Shown piece after piece: positions 1 to 8,404 of a DNA stretch of 8,805 nt (positions within the stretch are counted from its first letter, which is position 1; every line of letters starts with the position of its first letter). This DNA comes from Parvularcula sp038745625 (GTDB lineage: Bacteria; Pseudomonadota; Alphaproteobacteria; Caulobacterales; Parvularculaceae). Below the pieces are notes generated by a model. The model was not told the origin of the DNA. It was given only the letters and a program-made list of their open reading frames with translations, and ran no database searches. Where the stretch lies: assembly GCA_038745625.1 (NCBI GenBank), contig JBCDLG010000118.1:1-8805 (forward strand). Direction: 5' to 3'. The translations under genes were made by a program, and so were the position numbers.

Positions 1-879
1 ATCGAAGGCTTCGGTGCCGGGGGCGATGAGCTCGACATGCCCCGACCCTTCGATCTCGCGGTAGCTCGCCTCGCCGCCTGCGGCCTTGATGGTTGCCGTG
101 AAGTCCTGGCCCAGGACCGGCGGCGCGATGCGGTCGCGGGACCCGTTGACGCTGATGATGTGCGCGTCCGGCGGCAAAAGCTCTGCAGGCGACGTATCTG
201 ACAGCGGGTTGGGGCGGGTATCGCTAGGCGCCCCGGTCAGCTGGCCCGCGATATCGGCAAGGCAGCTGGGCAGCGTTAGCGGCTCAGAGGCTTCAAGATC
301 AGCAAGGCCCCCTGAATTGACAACGGCCGTCAGGCGCAAGGGGTTTTCGCGATAAAGCGGACTGGTCTCGGGCAGGTTTTCGCGGGACGCAGCCCAAACG
401 GCTAAATGTCCGCCTGCGGAGTGGCCAAAGGCTGCCACATGATCGGTCTCAAGACGCAAAGTCGGATCAGCATCACCGAGCGCATCGACAGCTGCTGCGA
501 CATCAAGAAACGTTCCGGGGTAGCCGCCGCCCTCCTCATCGACACCGCGATACTCAATGTTCCAGACGGCGAGTCCGCGGCGGCGGAGATCGTCGGCTGC
601 ATAATTCATCAGGGTGCGATCAGCGATCGACTTCTGCCAGCAGCCGCCATGGATCATCACAACCACCTGGTGGGGGCCGTCGCCGTCAGGGATCCAGACA
701 TCGATCACGCCAGCTTCGCCATCGCGATAGCGGATCGTCGTCGTTGATAGTGGCAGCGCGCGCGAGGTGAGGTCGGGCCACGTCATGATCGCTGGCGGCT
801 CAGGCGGCTGGCTTTGCTGATCAGCGCAGGCCGCCAGAAAGAGCATCCCAAGACTGATGATTCCCCAACGCCGCGCCAT
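1..879 (-). CDS. Alpha/beta-hydrolase lipoprotein, kynurenine formamidase/esterase-like (3' end beyond window)
   Basis: The reading frame is open from an ATG at 879 to the left edge, giving 293 residues without a stop. An AGAGG-type ribosome binding site lies just upstream. Residues 1-18 form a short lipoprotein signal peptide: MARRW, a hydrophobic stretch, then the lipobox LAAC with Cys18 as the lipidated residue. The rest is an alpha/beta hydrolase. It has the oxyanion motif HGGCW at 77-81, the nucleophile elbow GHSAGG with Ser154, an acid candidate Asp249 in SRDRIAPP, and His281 in GSGHVEL, so a full catalytic triad is visible. HGGxW is characteristic of animal-type kynurenine formamidases and related carboxylesterases. 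The divergent kynureninase gene next door supports arylformamidase activity. The export signal argues instead for a periplasmic or membrane-attached esterase, because formamidases are normally cytosolic. Probably only a short C-terminal piece is missing. The fold is well supported; the substrate is not. Confidence 0.85.
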   Translation of the reverse strand, partial: MARRWGIISLGMLFLAACADQQSQPPEPPAIMTWPDLTSRALPLSTTTIRYRDGEAGVIDVWIPDGDGPHQVVVMIHGGCWQKSIADRTLMNYAADDLRRRGLAVWNIEYRGVDEEGGGYPGTFLDVAAAVDALGDADPTLRLETDHVAAFGHSAGGHLAVWAASRENLPETSPLYRENPLRLTAVVNSGGLADLEASEPLTLPSCLADIAGQLTGAPSDTRPNPLSDTSPAELLPPDAHIISVNGSRDRIAPPVLGQDFTATIKAAGGEASYREIEGSGHVELIAPGTEAFD

Positions 880-960
880 TGACCTCTCCCTTTTTGCCAA
901 CACTAGGCGGCCTGGCGCACGCTGTCAGCTTCTCGCTGGTTTTCGCAGGCCCGCTCCGGC

Positions 961-971
961 AAAGAGGCAGC
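961..971 (+). promoter_or_regulatory. Ribosome binding site that sets the kynureninase start
   Basis: AGAGG at 963-967 lies four bases before the ATG at 972. The reading frame stays open back to a TTG at 879, but no comparable site precedes that codon. The extra 31 residues would not match the kynureninase N-terminus. The spacing is slightly short, but this is the best start in the frame. Confidence 0.55.
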
Positions 972-2201
972 ATGCCGAGCTTTCCACTCCCCAACTCGCG
1001 CAGCGAAGCCGAGGCGCTTGATCGCGCTGATCCGCTTCGCGAGGCGCGGCATGCGTTCCACCTTCCAGCGGGCGTGATCTACCTCGTTGGCCATTCCCTC
1101 GGCCCCGCGACGAAGGTCGCGATGGAGCGTGTTGAGCGCGCCGCGCGCCATGAATGGGCGGAGGGGCTTGTTGGCTCCTGGAACACCGCGGACTGGATCC
1201 ATCAGCCGCACACGCTGGGCGCGATGATCGCGCCGCTGATTGGTGCAGGTGAGGGTGAGGTTGTGGTCTGCGACAGCGTGTCGGTGAACCTCTTCAAGCT
1301 CGCTGCCGCGGCGCTGCCGTTCGCGCGTGAGCCGCTTCTCATGGTGGAGGAGGATGAGTTCCCCACTGATCAGTACATCGCCGAGGGCCTCGCCAATCTT
1401 GTGAGCTGCCCGGTCCGACGCCTAAGCCGCGATGAGAGCCTCGCCGCTCTTTCATCAGGATGTATACTGATCAAAAGCGTGGTGAGCTACCGCGATGGCC
1501 TCATCGCTGACATGGCTGACTATGAAGCTGCAGCGCGTGCGTCCGGCGCAGCTGTCATCTGGGATCTAAGCCACGCAGCGGGCATCGTGCCGGTGGAGCT
1601 GCACGCGGTTGGCGCGCGGTTCGCGGCGGGCTGCACCTACAAATATCTCAATGGGGGTCCTGGTGCGCCGTCATTTCTCTATACGCGGGACGATGTGGCT
1701 CCCTCGCTTGCGAGTCCCCTTCCAGGTTGGCTTGGTCACAAGGAGCCCTTTGCTTTTTCCTCCCATTATGAACCAGCTGCCGGGCCACAACGCTTTGTGG
1801 CGGGGACGCCCGGCATTCTGTCTTGCGCCGCACTTTCCGGGGCATTGGAGGTGTTCCGTGGGCAAAGCGTAGGCGAACTTCATGGCAAGGCTGCCCGGCT
1901 TGGTGATCTCTGCATTGCTCGTGCGAAGGCGATCGGGCTCGATGTGCGATCGCCAGACGATGGCGGGCGCCGCGGCGGTCACGTCAGCTTGGGTCACGAG
2001 GCAGGCTATCCCATCGTCCGGGCCTTGGCCGAGCGCGGTATCCAATCGGATTTTCGCACGCCGGATACGATCCGCTTTGGCTTTTCGCCCTTGTTCCTCC
2101 GCTATGTCGACGTGTGGGACACGATGGACGCTTTGGAAGAGATTGTGCGTGAGCGGCTTTGGGATGAGCCGCGCTTTCATGTGCGCGCGCAAGTGACGTG
2201 A
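972..2201 (+). CDS. kynU: Kynureninase (EC 3.7.1.3)
   Basis: This PLP-dependent enzyme cleaves L-kynurenine to anthranilate and L-alanine in tryptophan breakdown, and 3-hydroxykynurenine in NAD synthesis from tryptophan. From ATG 972 it has 409 residues, close to the roughly 416 of characterised bacterial enzymes. The family signatures are present: GVIYLVGHSLGP near 34-45, EFPTDQYIAEGL near 129-140, WDLSHAAG with the pyridine-binding Asp198, and CTYKYLNGGPG, where Lys224 forms the Schiff base with PLP and Tyr223 contacts the phosphate. A fold-type I C-terminal domain follows, with RTPDTIRFGFSPL near 362-373. The gene is divergent from the formamidase-like hydrolase, with 92 bases between the start codons, so the two may share regulation. 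No tryptophan 2,3-dioxygenase or kynurenine monooxygenase gene is in the window. The stop codon sits inside a small inverted repeat (TGACG/CGTCA, 2194-2207) that lacks a T-run, so I do not call it a terminator. Confidence 0.95.
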   Translation: MPSFPLPNSRSEAEALDRADPLREARHAFHLPAGVIYLVGHSLGPATKVAMERVERAARHEWAEGLVGSWNTADWIHQPHTLGAMIAPLIGAGEGEVVVCDSVSVNLFKLAAAALPFAREPLLMVEEDEFPTDQYIAEGLANLVSCPVRRLSRDESLAALSSGCILIKSVVSYRDGLIADMADYEAAARASGAAVIWDLSHAAGIVPVELHAVGARFAAGCTYKYLNGGPGAPSFLYTRDDVAPSLASPLPGWLGHKEPFAFSSHYEPAAGPQRFVAGTPGILSCAALSGALEVFRGQSVGELHGKAARLGDLCIARAKAIGLDVRSPDDGGRRGGHVSLGHEAGYPIVRALAERGIQSDFRTPDTIRFGFSPLFLRYVDVWDTMDALEEIVRERLWDEPRFHVRAQVT

Positions 2202-2287
2202 GCGTCATCTGCCCCTGGTGCATCCTGGGCTTCATCCACCGTTGGCCTGGCCCTATGCTGCTTTGAAAAACGAACATTGGAGCCTCC

Positions 2288-4171
<1,884 letters not shown>

Positions 4172-4186
<15 letters not shown>

Positions 4187-4927
4187 CGAGGGGATCAGGG
4201 CCATATCCATACAGATCGCCATCAACTCCTCCGTGTCGAAGGGTTTGGCGTGATAGATCGTCGCCGGCGCCTCGAAGACGGGGGATAGTGGCCGCGATGA
4301 CAGCACGATGAGGGGGATGTCGCGGGTCGAGCGGTACTGCTTCAACTCCATGAAAAGGGATGTGCCCGCCATCATCGGCAGGCCGCGATCCAGGATGATG
4401 AGATGCGGACGATTGTTCCATATGGTGGCGATCGCCGCGATCGCGTCGCGCGCGATCTCGACGCTGTAGCCGCGCCGGTTCAGCTCGGCATGGAGGAGAT
4501 CAGCAACGTCTGGGTCGTCCTCGACGATCACCACGCGTCCTTTGAACTTCTTCCTCCGCGGCCAAAGAAAGGCGACGTTCCTGCCCCATAGCCCGCCATT
4601 TTTCGCGCGCGGCGCGGCGCTCTCCTCCACATCCTCAATGGCGGCGCGCAGCGCATCGATGGCCAACCGAAGCGTTTCGGAATCCGGTGACCCGACAAGG
4701 GCGCGGCCCGCCGCGTCCTCGGCCGCAAAGGCTGCCGCGCTCACATGATGAAAGCCATAAATGCCGCCAGAACCGGCAATCCGATGGGCGCGCGTTTTAA
4801 CCGCGAGCACATCATCCGGAGAAAGAGCATCATCCGCGAGCGCCTGCTCCAGCTGTTCGAGCGACGGCTTGGCAGCGCTCAGGCGGTCGATGTATCGCCG
4901 CCGCAGATCATCAAATGACTGGTTCAT
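4172..4927 (-). CDS. Hpt-REC phosphorelay protein
   Basis: A 251-residue cytosolic signalling protein joins a histidine phosphotransfer domain to a receiver. The Hpt domain (about 1-105) has the signature AHRIAGSGGIYGF, with His48 as the expected phosphorylated residue. A basic linker follows (about 106-129). The receiver (130-245) has the acidic pocket EDD at 136-138, phosphoacceptor Asp180 in LIILDRGLP, the switch Ser210 in IVLSS, and Lys228 in HAKPF, so both domains look functional. There is no DNA-binding or enzymatic output domain, so it probably relays phosphate to or from other proteins. I chose ATG 4927 because the Hpt helices begin directly after it; GTG 4999 would add 24 residues with no domain character. 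The upstream Shine-Dalgarno match is weak (GCGAG). The gene is divergent from the kinase-like gene at 5245, its likely partner, and its 3' end overlaps acs. Confidence 0.88.
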
Positions 4928-4996
4928 CGACGCGGCTCGCAAAGGGGTAGGTGACCATAGCCCGGCGGTGGCAGCTGACAGGCGCAGACAGAACCG

Positions 4997-5009
4997 CACG
5001 CGAAGCGTG
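4997..5009. repeat. Short inverted repeat CACGC-GAA-GCGTG
   Basis: Two perfect 5-base arms flank a 3-base GAA centre. It lies about 70 bases upstream of the Hpt-REC start, in its probable leader. It could be an RNA hairpin or an operator, and repeats this short also arise by chance. Confidence 0.35.
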
Positions 5010-5077
5010 TGGATTCGGGCTAAGGATCAGCAGCATGCTGGCCCCGCAGCGTTTTGAATGAGGAATGGTCATTGTCC

Positions 5078-5092
5078 CTGTTTTTGAAACAG
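5078..5092. repeat. Inverted repeat CTGTTT-TTG-AAACAG
   Basis: Perfect 6-base arms flank a 3-base centre. The repeat is AT-rich within a GC-rich context and sits near the middle of the divergent control region. The form suits a dimeric regulator site. No regulator family can be assigned from this single copy. Confidence 0.4.
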
Positions 5093-5114
5093 TTCGCTGA
5101 ATTACCGGTGAAAA

Positions 5115-5136
5115 GAGATGGCTGATTTTCCATCTC
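5115..5136. repeat. Inverted repeat GAGATGG-N8-CCATCTC
   Basis: Perfect 7-base arms flank an 8-base loop. Additional GGT/ACC pairing is possible outside the stem across a GAAAA bulge (5107-5139). It lies about 110 bases before the kinase-like gene. It has no following T-run, so an intrinsic terminator is unlikely. It could be a 5' UTR hairpin or an operator. Confidence 0.4.
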
Positions 5137-5202
5137 ACCATCAGCTTCAATCCGAACGGCAGGCCTAACGCATCATCAACCATGACGACCTAGGGTTGTG
5201 TC

Positions 5203-5241
5203 ATGGGTGGCCGCTGGGGCGAGCCTTTGAGCTGGATATGA
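5203..5241 (+). other. Possible 12-residue leader ORF in frame with the kinase-like gene
   Basis: An ATG preceded by AGGG at a good distance opens the frame MGGRWGEPLSWI and stops at TGA 5239-5241, four bases before the ATG of the kinase-like gene and in the same frame. This site has a better ribosome binding sequence than the ATG at 5245. It may be a translationally coupled leader peptide. It may also be the original N-terminus, cut off by a recent nonsense mutation or a sequencing error. Chance cannot be excluded. Confidence 0.3.
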
Positions 5242-5244
5242 CCG

Positions 5245-6570
5245 ATGCTGATGATGCTCGCTAGCTTTCTTTTCATTGGTGCGTCGGCTGGCCTTGTCGC
5301 GTGGATCGCTTTCCAATCCGAGCGTGAACGGATCAAAGATAGCCATCGTGACTATTGCGATGAGCAGAACAGCCTGGTGCGCGCCGCCGCCCAAGAGTTG
5401 CGCCAACCTCTCAACAGCATCGTAGGGCTGCTCAACAGTCTTCAAACGACCTTGCGGAAAGAAGCTCTTGATACGAATGGTGTTGCGGAGAGGCTCGATC
5501 TGTCACTTCGTGAGTTGAACGACGCCTTGCTTCGCACATTGGAGGTCGTCGACCATTCGAGCGATGCATATGAGCTCGATCTTTCGCCGCTCGATGTTCG
5601 AACGGAGATCAAGGTGCTGATCCGAAAAAGGAACAAAGAGCTCTTGAAGATTGGCTCCCCCATCAAGGTGGTCGCTGGTTACATCCCCGAGATTTGGGTG
5701 GAGACAGATGCTGAGCGGTTTTGCTCATGCGTCGGCGCGCTGCTCGATCAAGCGATCGCTCAGACCAAGGAGGGCCATGTCCGGCTGTCCTGCGCGGTGG
5801 AGGATCAAGTGGACGGCCGCAAGCGCCTTGCCGTGGCCGTCAAAGACAATGGCCGCGGTATGGACCAACGCCGTGCACGGTCGTTCTTCAACCCCGCCGA
5901 CTATGAGGACAACCCCGAGCTGCGCGGCGCGCCCAAGGCAATGCTGTCCCTCAACCTGGCCGCTCGGACAGCGCAACGTTTGGGCGGCTCGATGATCGCC
6001 AAAAGCGCGGTCGGCGTCGGCACGACCTTCGTGTTGACGGTCACAGCAGACGACTGCGAGCCCTTAGAGGTGCTCTCGCAAGAACGGGACATCCCTGCTG
6101 TGGGTGCGGAGAGCCCCAACTTTGACGATTTGTCCGTACTGCTCGTTGACGATAACGAGATCAACCTCTTCGTGTTGCAAGAATTCATCATGCCGCTTGG
6201 CTTTGGCCGTGTGGTCACAGCCGAAGGCGGGCAGAAGGCGATCGATCGTGCGCTTTGTGAGCCGTTCGATTTGATCCTGATGGATCTCGCCATGCCAGAG
6301 GTCGACGGCTTGGCTGCTGCGACGCGCATCCGTGAAGGCGGACCCAGCGAAAGCGCGCCGATCATTGCAGTGTCTGGCATGCCCATGCGCGCAGGCGATG
6401 CTCAGTTGAAAGCGGCTGGGATCGATGGGTTCGTTCCCAAACCCATCGTCCATGGCGATCTGTTGGCTGCCATCTTGCGTGTGTTGCCCGACGTGATGCG
6501 GCATGCGGAGGAACGGGCGGCGCTGGATAAGAGCGATCCCGCCAGCACCCTGCGCTTGGCCGCCGGTTAG
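5245..6570 (+). CDS. Membrane-anchored hybrid histidine-kinase-like protein lacking the phosphoacceptor His
   Basis: A 441-residue protein. Residues 1-23 form one membrane segment followed by a charged stretch (SERERIK), so the rest should face the cytoplasm; there is no separate sensor domain. A DHp-like helical pair (about 40-108) reads AAQELRQPLNSI: Gln50 replaces the His of the usual HELRTPLN motif. The ATPase-like domain (about 150-268) keeps the G1 motif DNGRG (201-205) and GVGTTF (257-262). Its N-box is LLDQAIAQT instead of a NAxKF form, and its G2 loop is GAPKAMLSLNL instead of GxGLGL. The receiver (296-411) is intact: Asp302/Asp303, phosphoacceptor Asp347 in LMDLAMP, Ser377 and Lys399. 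It is likely a pseudokinase that acts through its receiver. The upstream frame is closed by TGA at 5239-5241, and the Shine-Dalgarno match is poor. The stop overlaps the convergent flavoprotein gene. Confidence 0.88.
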   Translation: MLMMLASFLFIGASAGLVAWIAFQSERERIKDSHRDYCDEQNSLVRAAAQELRQPLNSIVGLLNSLQTTLRKEALDTNGVAERLDLSLRELNDALLRTLEVVDHSSDAYELDLSPLDVRTEIKVLIRKRNKELLKIGSPIKVVAGYIPEIWVETDAERFCSCVGALLDQAIAQTKEGHVRLSCAVEDQVDGRKRLAVAVKDNGRGMDQRRARSFFNPADYEDNPELRGAPKAMLSLNLAARTAQRLGGSMIAKSAVGVGTTFVLTVTADDCEPLEVLSQERDIPAVGAESPNFDDLSVLLVDDNEINLFVLQEFIMPLGFGRVVTAEGGQKAIDRALCEPFDLILMDLAMPEVDGLAAATRIREGGPSESAPIIAVSGMPMRAGDAQLKAAGIDGFVPKPIVHGDLLAAILRVLPDVMRHAEERAALDKSDPASTLRLAAG

Positions 6571-7517
6571 GCGACGCCCGACTTCGCGACCCTATATTCC
6601 TCAGCCAGCTGATCGACATAATCAGCGATTGGCCGGACCGACTTGACGCTGCCGACGCCTTGGCCTGCGCCCCAGATATCTTTCCAGACTTTGACTGATG
6701 ACTCTCCACCGGACTTAAAGTTCATGGTCGAAAGATCGCCTTCAGGAATGTTGTTCGGGTCCATACCCGCCGCGGCGATCGATGGCCCAAGATAGTTGCC
6801 GTGCACGCCGGAGAAATAGTTCGTATAGACGATATCTTCCATCGACCCGTCGACAATACCGGTTTTGTATGGGTCCGGCGCATTCGCTTCATCGGTCGCA
6901 ATGAAGGCCGTGCCGATATAGCCAGCATCCGCGCCCATGGCTTGGGCCGCAAGAACGCCGCGCCCGGTGGAGATGGACCCCGAAAGAAGGATCGGCCCTT
7001 CGAACCATTCGCGCACCTCTTCGACGAGGGCGAAAGGCGAGAGGGTGCCCGCGTGGCCGCCCGCGCCCGCGGCAACCAGGATCAGGCCGTCAGCGCCTTT
7101 TTCGACCGCCTTTTTCGCAAACGTGTTGTTGATCACGTCGTGGAAGCAGATGCCGCCGTAGCTTTGGGTCGCTTCGAACACTTCGGGCCGCGCACCGAGG
7201 GAGGTGATGGCGATCGGTACCTGGTGCTTCACGGTCACTTCGAGGTCATGCATCAGCCGGTCATTGGATCTGTGGACGATGTGGTTCACCGCATAGGGCC
7301 GACCGGCCTCTTTGATCTCATCCAGCCACTCGGTCAGCGCCTCGGCGGGCCGTGCATTGAGGGCAGGGAACGAGCCGACGACGCCGGCCTCACACTCTGC
7401 GCGGACGAGCTTCGGTCCGGACACAATGAACATTGGTGCGGCGACGACGGGCAGGGCCATCGTCGACATCATCTCGTTGAAGAATTCGCGCGCCTCTTTG
7501 GGGCTACGTTTCGCCAT
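6567..7517 (-). CDS. Nitronate monooxygenase-type FMN flavoprotein
   Basis: A 316-residue TIM-barrel protein of the 2-nitropropane dioxygenase/nitronate monooxygenase family. These enzymes use FMN and oxygen to oxidise alkyl nitronates, and their physiological substrates are often unknown. The visible family features are an N-terminal barrel strand LPVVAAPMFIVSG (22-34), GAGGHAGT (151-157 and following) with His155 at the position of the catalytic base, the phosphate-binding SGSISTGRG (179-187), and GADAGYIGTAFIAT (195-208). FabK-type enoyl-ACP reductases share this fold, and the two are hard to tell apart without alignment; the neighbours give no fatty-acid context. ATG 7517 is preceded by AGGAG nine bases upstream, a strong site. 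The gene is divergent from rplU, with 249 bases between. Its stop overlaps that of the kinase-like gene by four bases. Confidence 0.85.
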   Translation of the reverse strand: MAKRSPKEAREFFNEMMSTMALPVVAAPMFIVSGPKLVRAECEAGVVGSFPALNARPAEALTEWLDEIKEAGRPYAVNHIVHRSNDRLMHDLEVTVKHQVPIAITSLGARPEVFEATQSYGGICFHDVINNTFAKKAVEKGADGLILVAAGAGGHAGTLSPFALVEEVREWFEGPILLSGSISTGRGVLAAQAMGADAGYIGTAFIATDEANAPDPYKTGIVDGSMEDIVYTNYFSGVHGNYLGPSIAAAGMDPNNIPEGDLSTMNFKSGGESSVKVWKDIWGAGQGVGSVKSVRPIADYVDQLAEEYRVAKSGVA

Positions 7518-7704
7518 GGGTCAGAACTCCTGATTGTTGGGTGTCGTCCTCCGGATTTTGGCGGCGACGGGCAAGGCCTGTGACACCCGCTGCGGCGACC
7601 TGACCGCGGTCTTTTGATCACGAGATCGCGCGCTTAACCCAGTGCTCACGCGCTTCTGATTGATGTTGACGAGGTGGTGGTCATCAGGTACCCGCCATCT
7701 TTCG

Positions 7705-7735
7705 CCGAGGCAGCAGAACCTCGGGCCAAAAAGGC
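7705..7735 (+). promoter_or_regulatory. Two adjacent hairpins in the rplU leader
   Basis: CCGAGG (7705-7710) and CCTCGG (7719-7724) form a perfect 6-base stem with an 8-base loop. GCC-AAAAA-GGC (7725-7735) follows directly and could form a second small stem. They end 31 bases before the rplU start. Ribosomal protein operons are often controlled by structured leaders bound by one of their own products. That role is an inference here, and the hairpins do not match a leader family I can name. Confidence 0.35.
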
Positions 7736-7766
7736 AAGTCACACCAGAACTTAGCGGAGCAAAGCT

Positions 7767-8078
7767 ATGAATTACGCAGTCATCAAGACTGGCGGCAAAC
7801 AGTACCGCGTGAAATCGGGCGACGTGATCAACGTCGAAAAGCTCGAAGGTGAAGCGGGCGACACGGTCAAACTCGAAGAAGTCCTGATGCTTGGCGGCGA
7901 CGAGGTCAAAGTCGGCGCTCCTCTCATCGAAGGTGCTTCGGTTGATGCTGAGATCGTCGAACAAACCCGCGCACCGAAGATCATTGTCTTCAAAAAGCGC
8001 CGCCGCCAGAACTACCGTCGGAAAAAGGGTCATCGCCAAGAGATGACGACCCTCAAGATCAACACCATCAACGCGTAA
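7767..8078 (+). CDS. rplU: 50S ribosomal protein L21
   Basis: A 103-residue large-subunit protein that binds 23S rRNA, the same size as the Escherichia coli protein. It begins MNYAVIKTGGKQYRVKSGD, the hallmark L21 N-terminus. The conserved C-terminal rRNA-binding segment is present: KIIVFKKRRRQNYRRKKGHRQ (two overlapping basic stretches at about 73-93), then TTLKINTI. Some alphaproteobacterial L21 proteins carry a long C-terminal extension; this one does not. GGAG at 7755-7758 precedes the ATG by eight bases. It is the first gene of an apparent operon with rpmA, 22 bases downstream. Confidence 0.98.
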   Translation: MNYAVIKTGGKQYRVKSGDVINVEKLEGEAGDTVKLEEVLMLGGDEVKVGAPLIEGASVDAEIVEQTRAPKIIVFKKRRRQNYRRKKGHRQEMTTLKINTINA

Positions 8079-8100
8079 CCCGCGCGAAGGAGCATTCGAG

Positions 8101-8367
8101 ATGGCACATAAAAAAGCAGGCGGCTCCTCGCGGAACGGTCGCGATTCAGAGTCCAAACGTCTTGGCGTCAAAAAATATGGCGGCGAAGCCGTAATTCCTG
8201 GCAACATCATTGTCCGTCAGCGCGGCACGAAGGTGAAACCAGGCACGGGCGTCGGTCTTGGCAAGGACCACACGATTTTCGCGAAAATCGCTGGCCATGT
8301 GAAGTTCCGCACGACGACCGGTGATCGCAAGGTCGTCTCGGTCGAGCCAGCGCAAGCCGCTGAGTAA
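8101..8367 (+). CDS. rpmA: 50S ribosomal protein L27
   Basis: An 88-residue large-subunit protein whose N-terminal tail reaches toward the peptidyl transferase centre. It starts directly with MAHKKAGGSSRNGRDSESK, so there is no cleaved N-terminal extension of the kind found in Firmicutes. The signatures RLGVKKYGGE, GNIIVRQRGTK and HTIFAKIAGHVKF are all present, and the length is normal. AGGAG (8089-8093 region) precedes the ATG at good spacing. It follows rplU by 22 bases and is almost certainly co-transcribed with it. Confidence 0.98.
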   Translation: MAHKKAGGSSRNGRDSESKRLGVKKYGGEAVIPGNIIVRQRGTKVKPGTGVGLGKDHTIFAKIAGHVKFRTTTGDRKVVSVEPAQAAE

Positions 8368-8369
8368 TT

Positions 8370-8387
8370 GCCGGGCCTTCGTCCGGC
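8370..8387 (+). other. Stem-loop between rpmA and the GNAT gene
   Basis: GCCGG (8370-8374) and CCGGC (8383-8387) flank an 8-base loop, starting three bases after the rpmA stop. No T-run follows, so full intrinsic termination is doubtful. It might attenuate transcription or protect the 3' end of a processed rplU-rpmA message. Confidence 0.3.
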
Positions 8388-8404
8388 GGAAAGCCGAACG
8401 GGCC

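Larger units (their letters stand above)
4928..5244. other. Gene-free divergent control region
   Basis: This 317-base stretch separates the divergently transcribed Hpt-REC and kinase-like genes and presumably carries both promoters. I see no convincing -35/-10 pair. It holds three inverted repeats (4997-5009, 5078-5092 and 5115-5136), one GATTC site of the CcrM type (GANTC) at 5012-5016, and a possible 12-codon leader frame at 5203-5241. Longer open frames on the minus strand here lack recognisable protein character. Confidence 0.6.

Noticed and set aside
879..907. Promoter-like TTGACC with a 17-base spacer for kynU
   Set aside because: The corresponding -10 hexamer (ACTAGG) matches the consensus at only two positions.
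879..971. TTG start at 879 extending kynureninase by 31 residues
   Set aside because: It has no ribosome binding site, would overlap the divergent hydrolase start, and adds sequence with no family similarity; ATG 972 fits the family length.
2242..2261. Sigma-54-like TTGGCC...TGCTGC ahead of acs
   Set aside because: The GG and GC pairs are spaced 13 or 11 bases apart instead of the required 12, and no enhancer-type site is evident.
4911..5183. 90-codon minus-strand frame in the phosphorelay control region
   Set aside because: It overlaps the Hpt-REC start in another frame and has no domain character or good ribosome binding site.
4428..5759. Three copies of GCGATCGC (4428, 4437, 5752), resembling the cyanobacterial HIP1 palindrome
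   Set aside because: The copies lie inside coding sequence, reflect Ala-Ile codon runs, and are too few in a GC-rich window to argue for a selected motif.
7521..8210. 229-codon antisense frame covering rplU and its leader
   Set aside because: It is the shadow of rplU plus intergenic sequence, has no recognisable domain, and would run opposite essential ribosomal genes.
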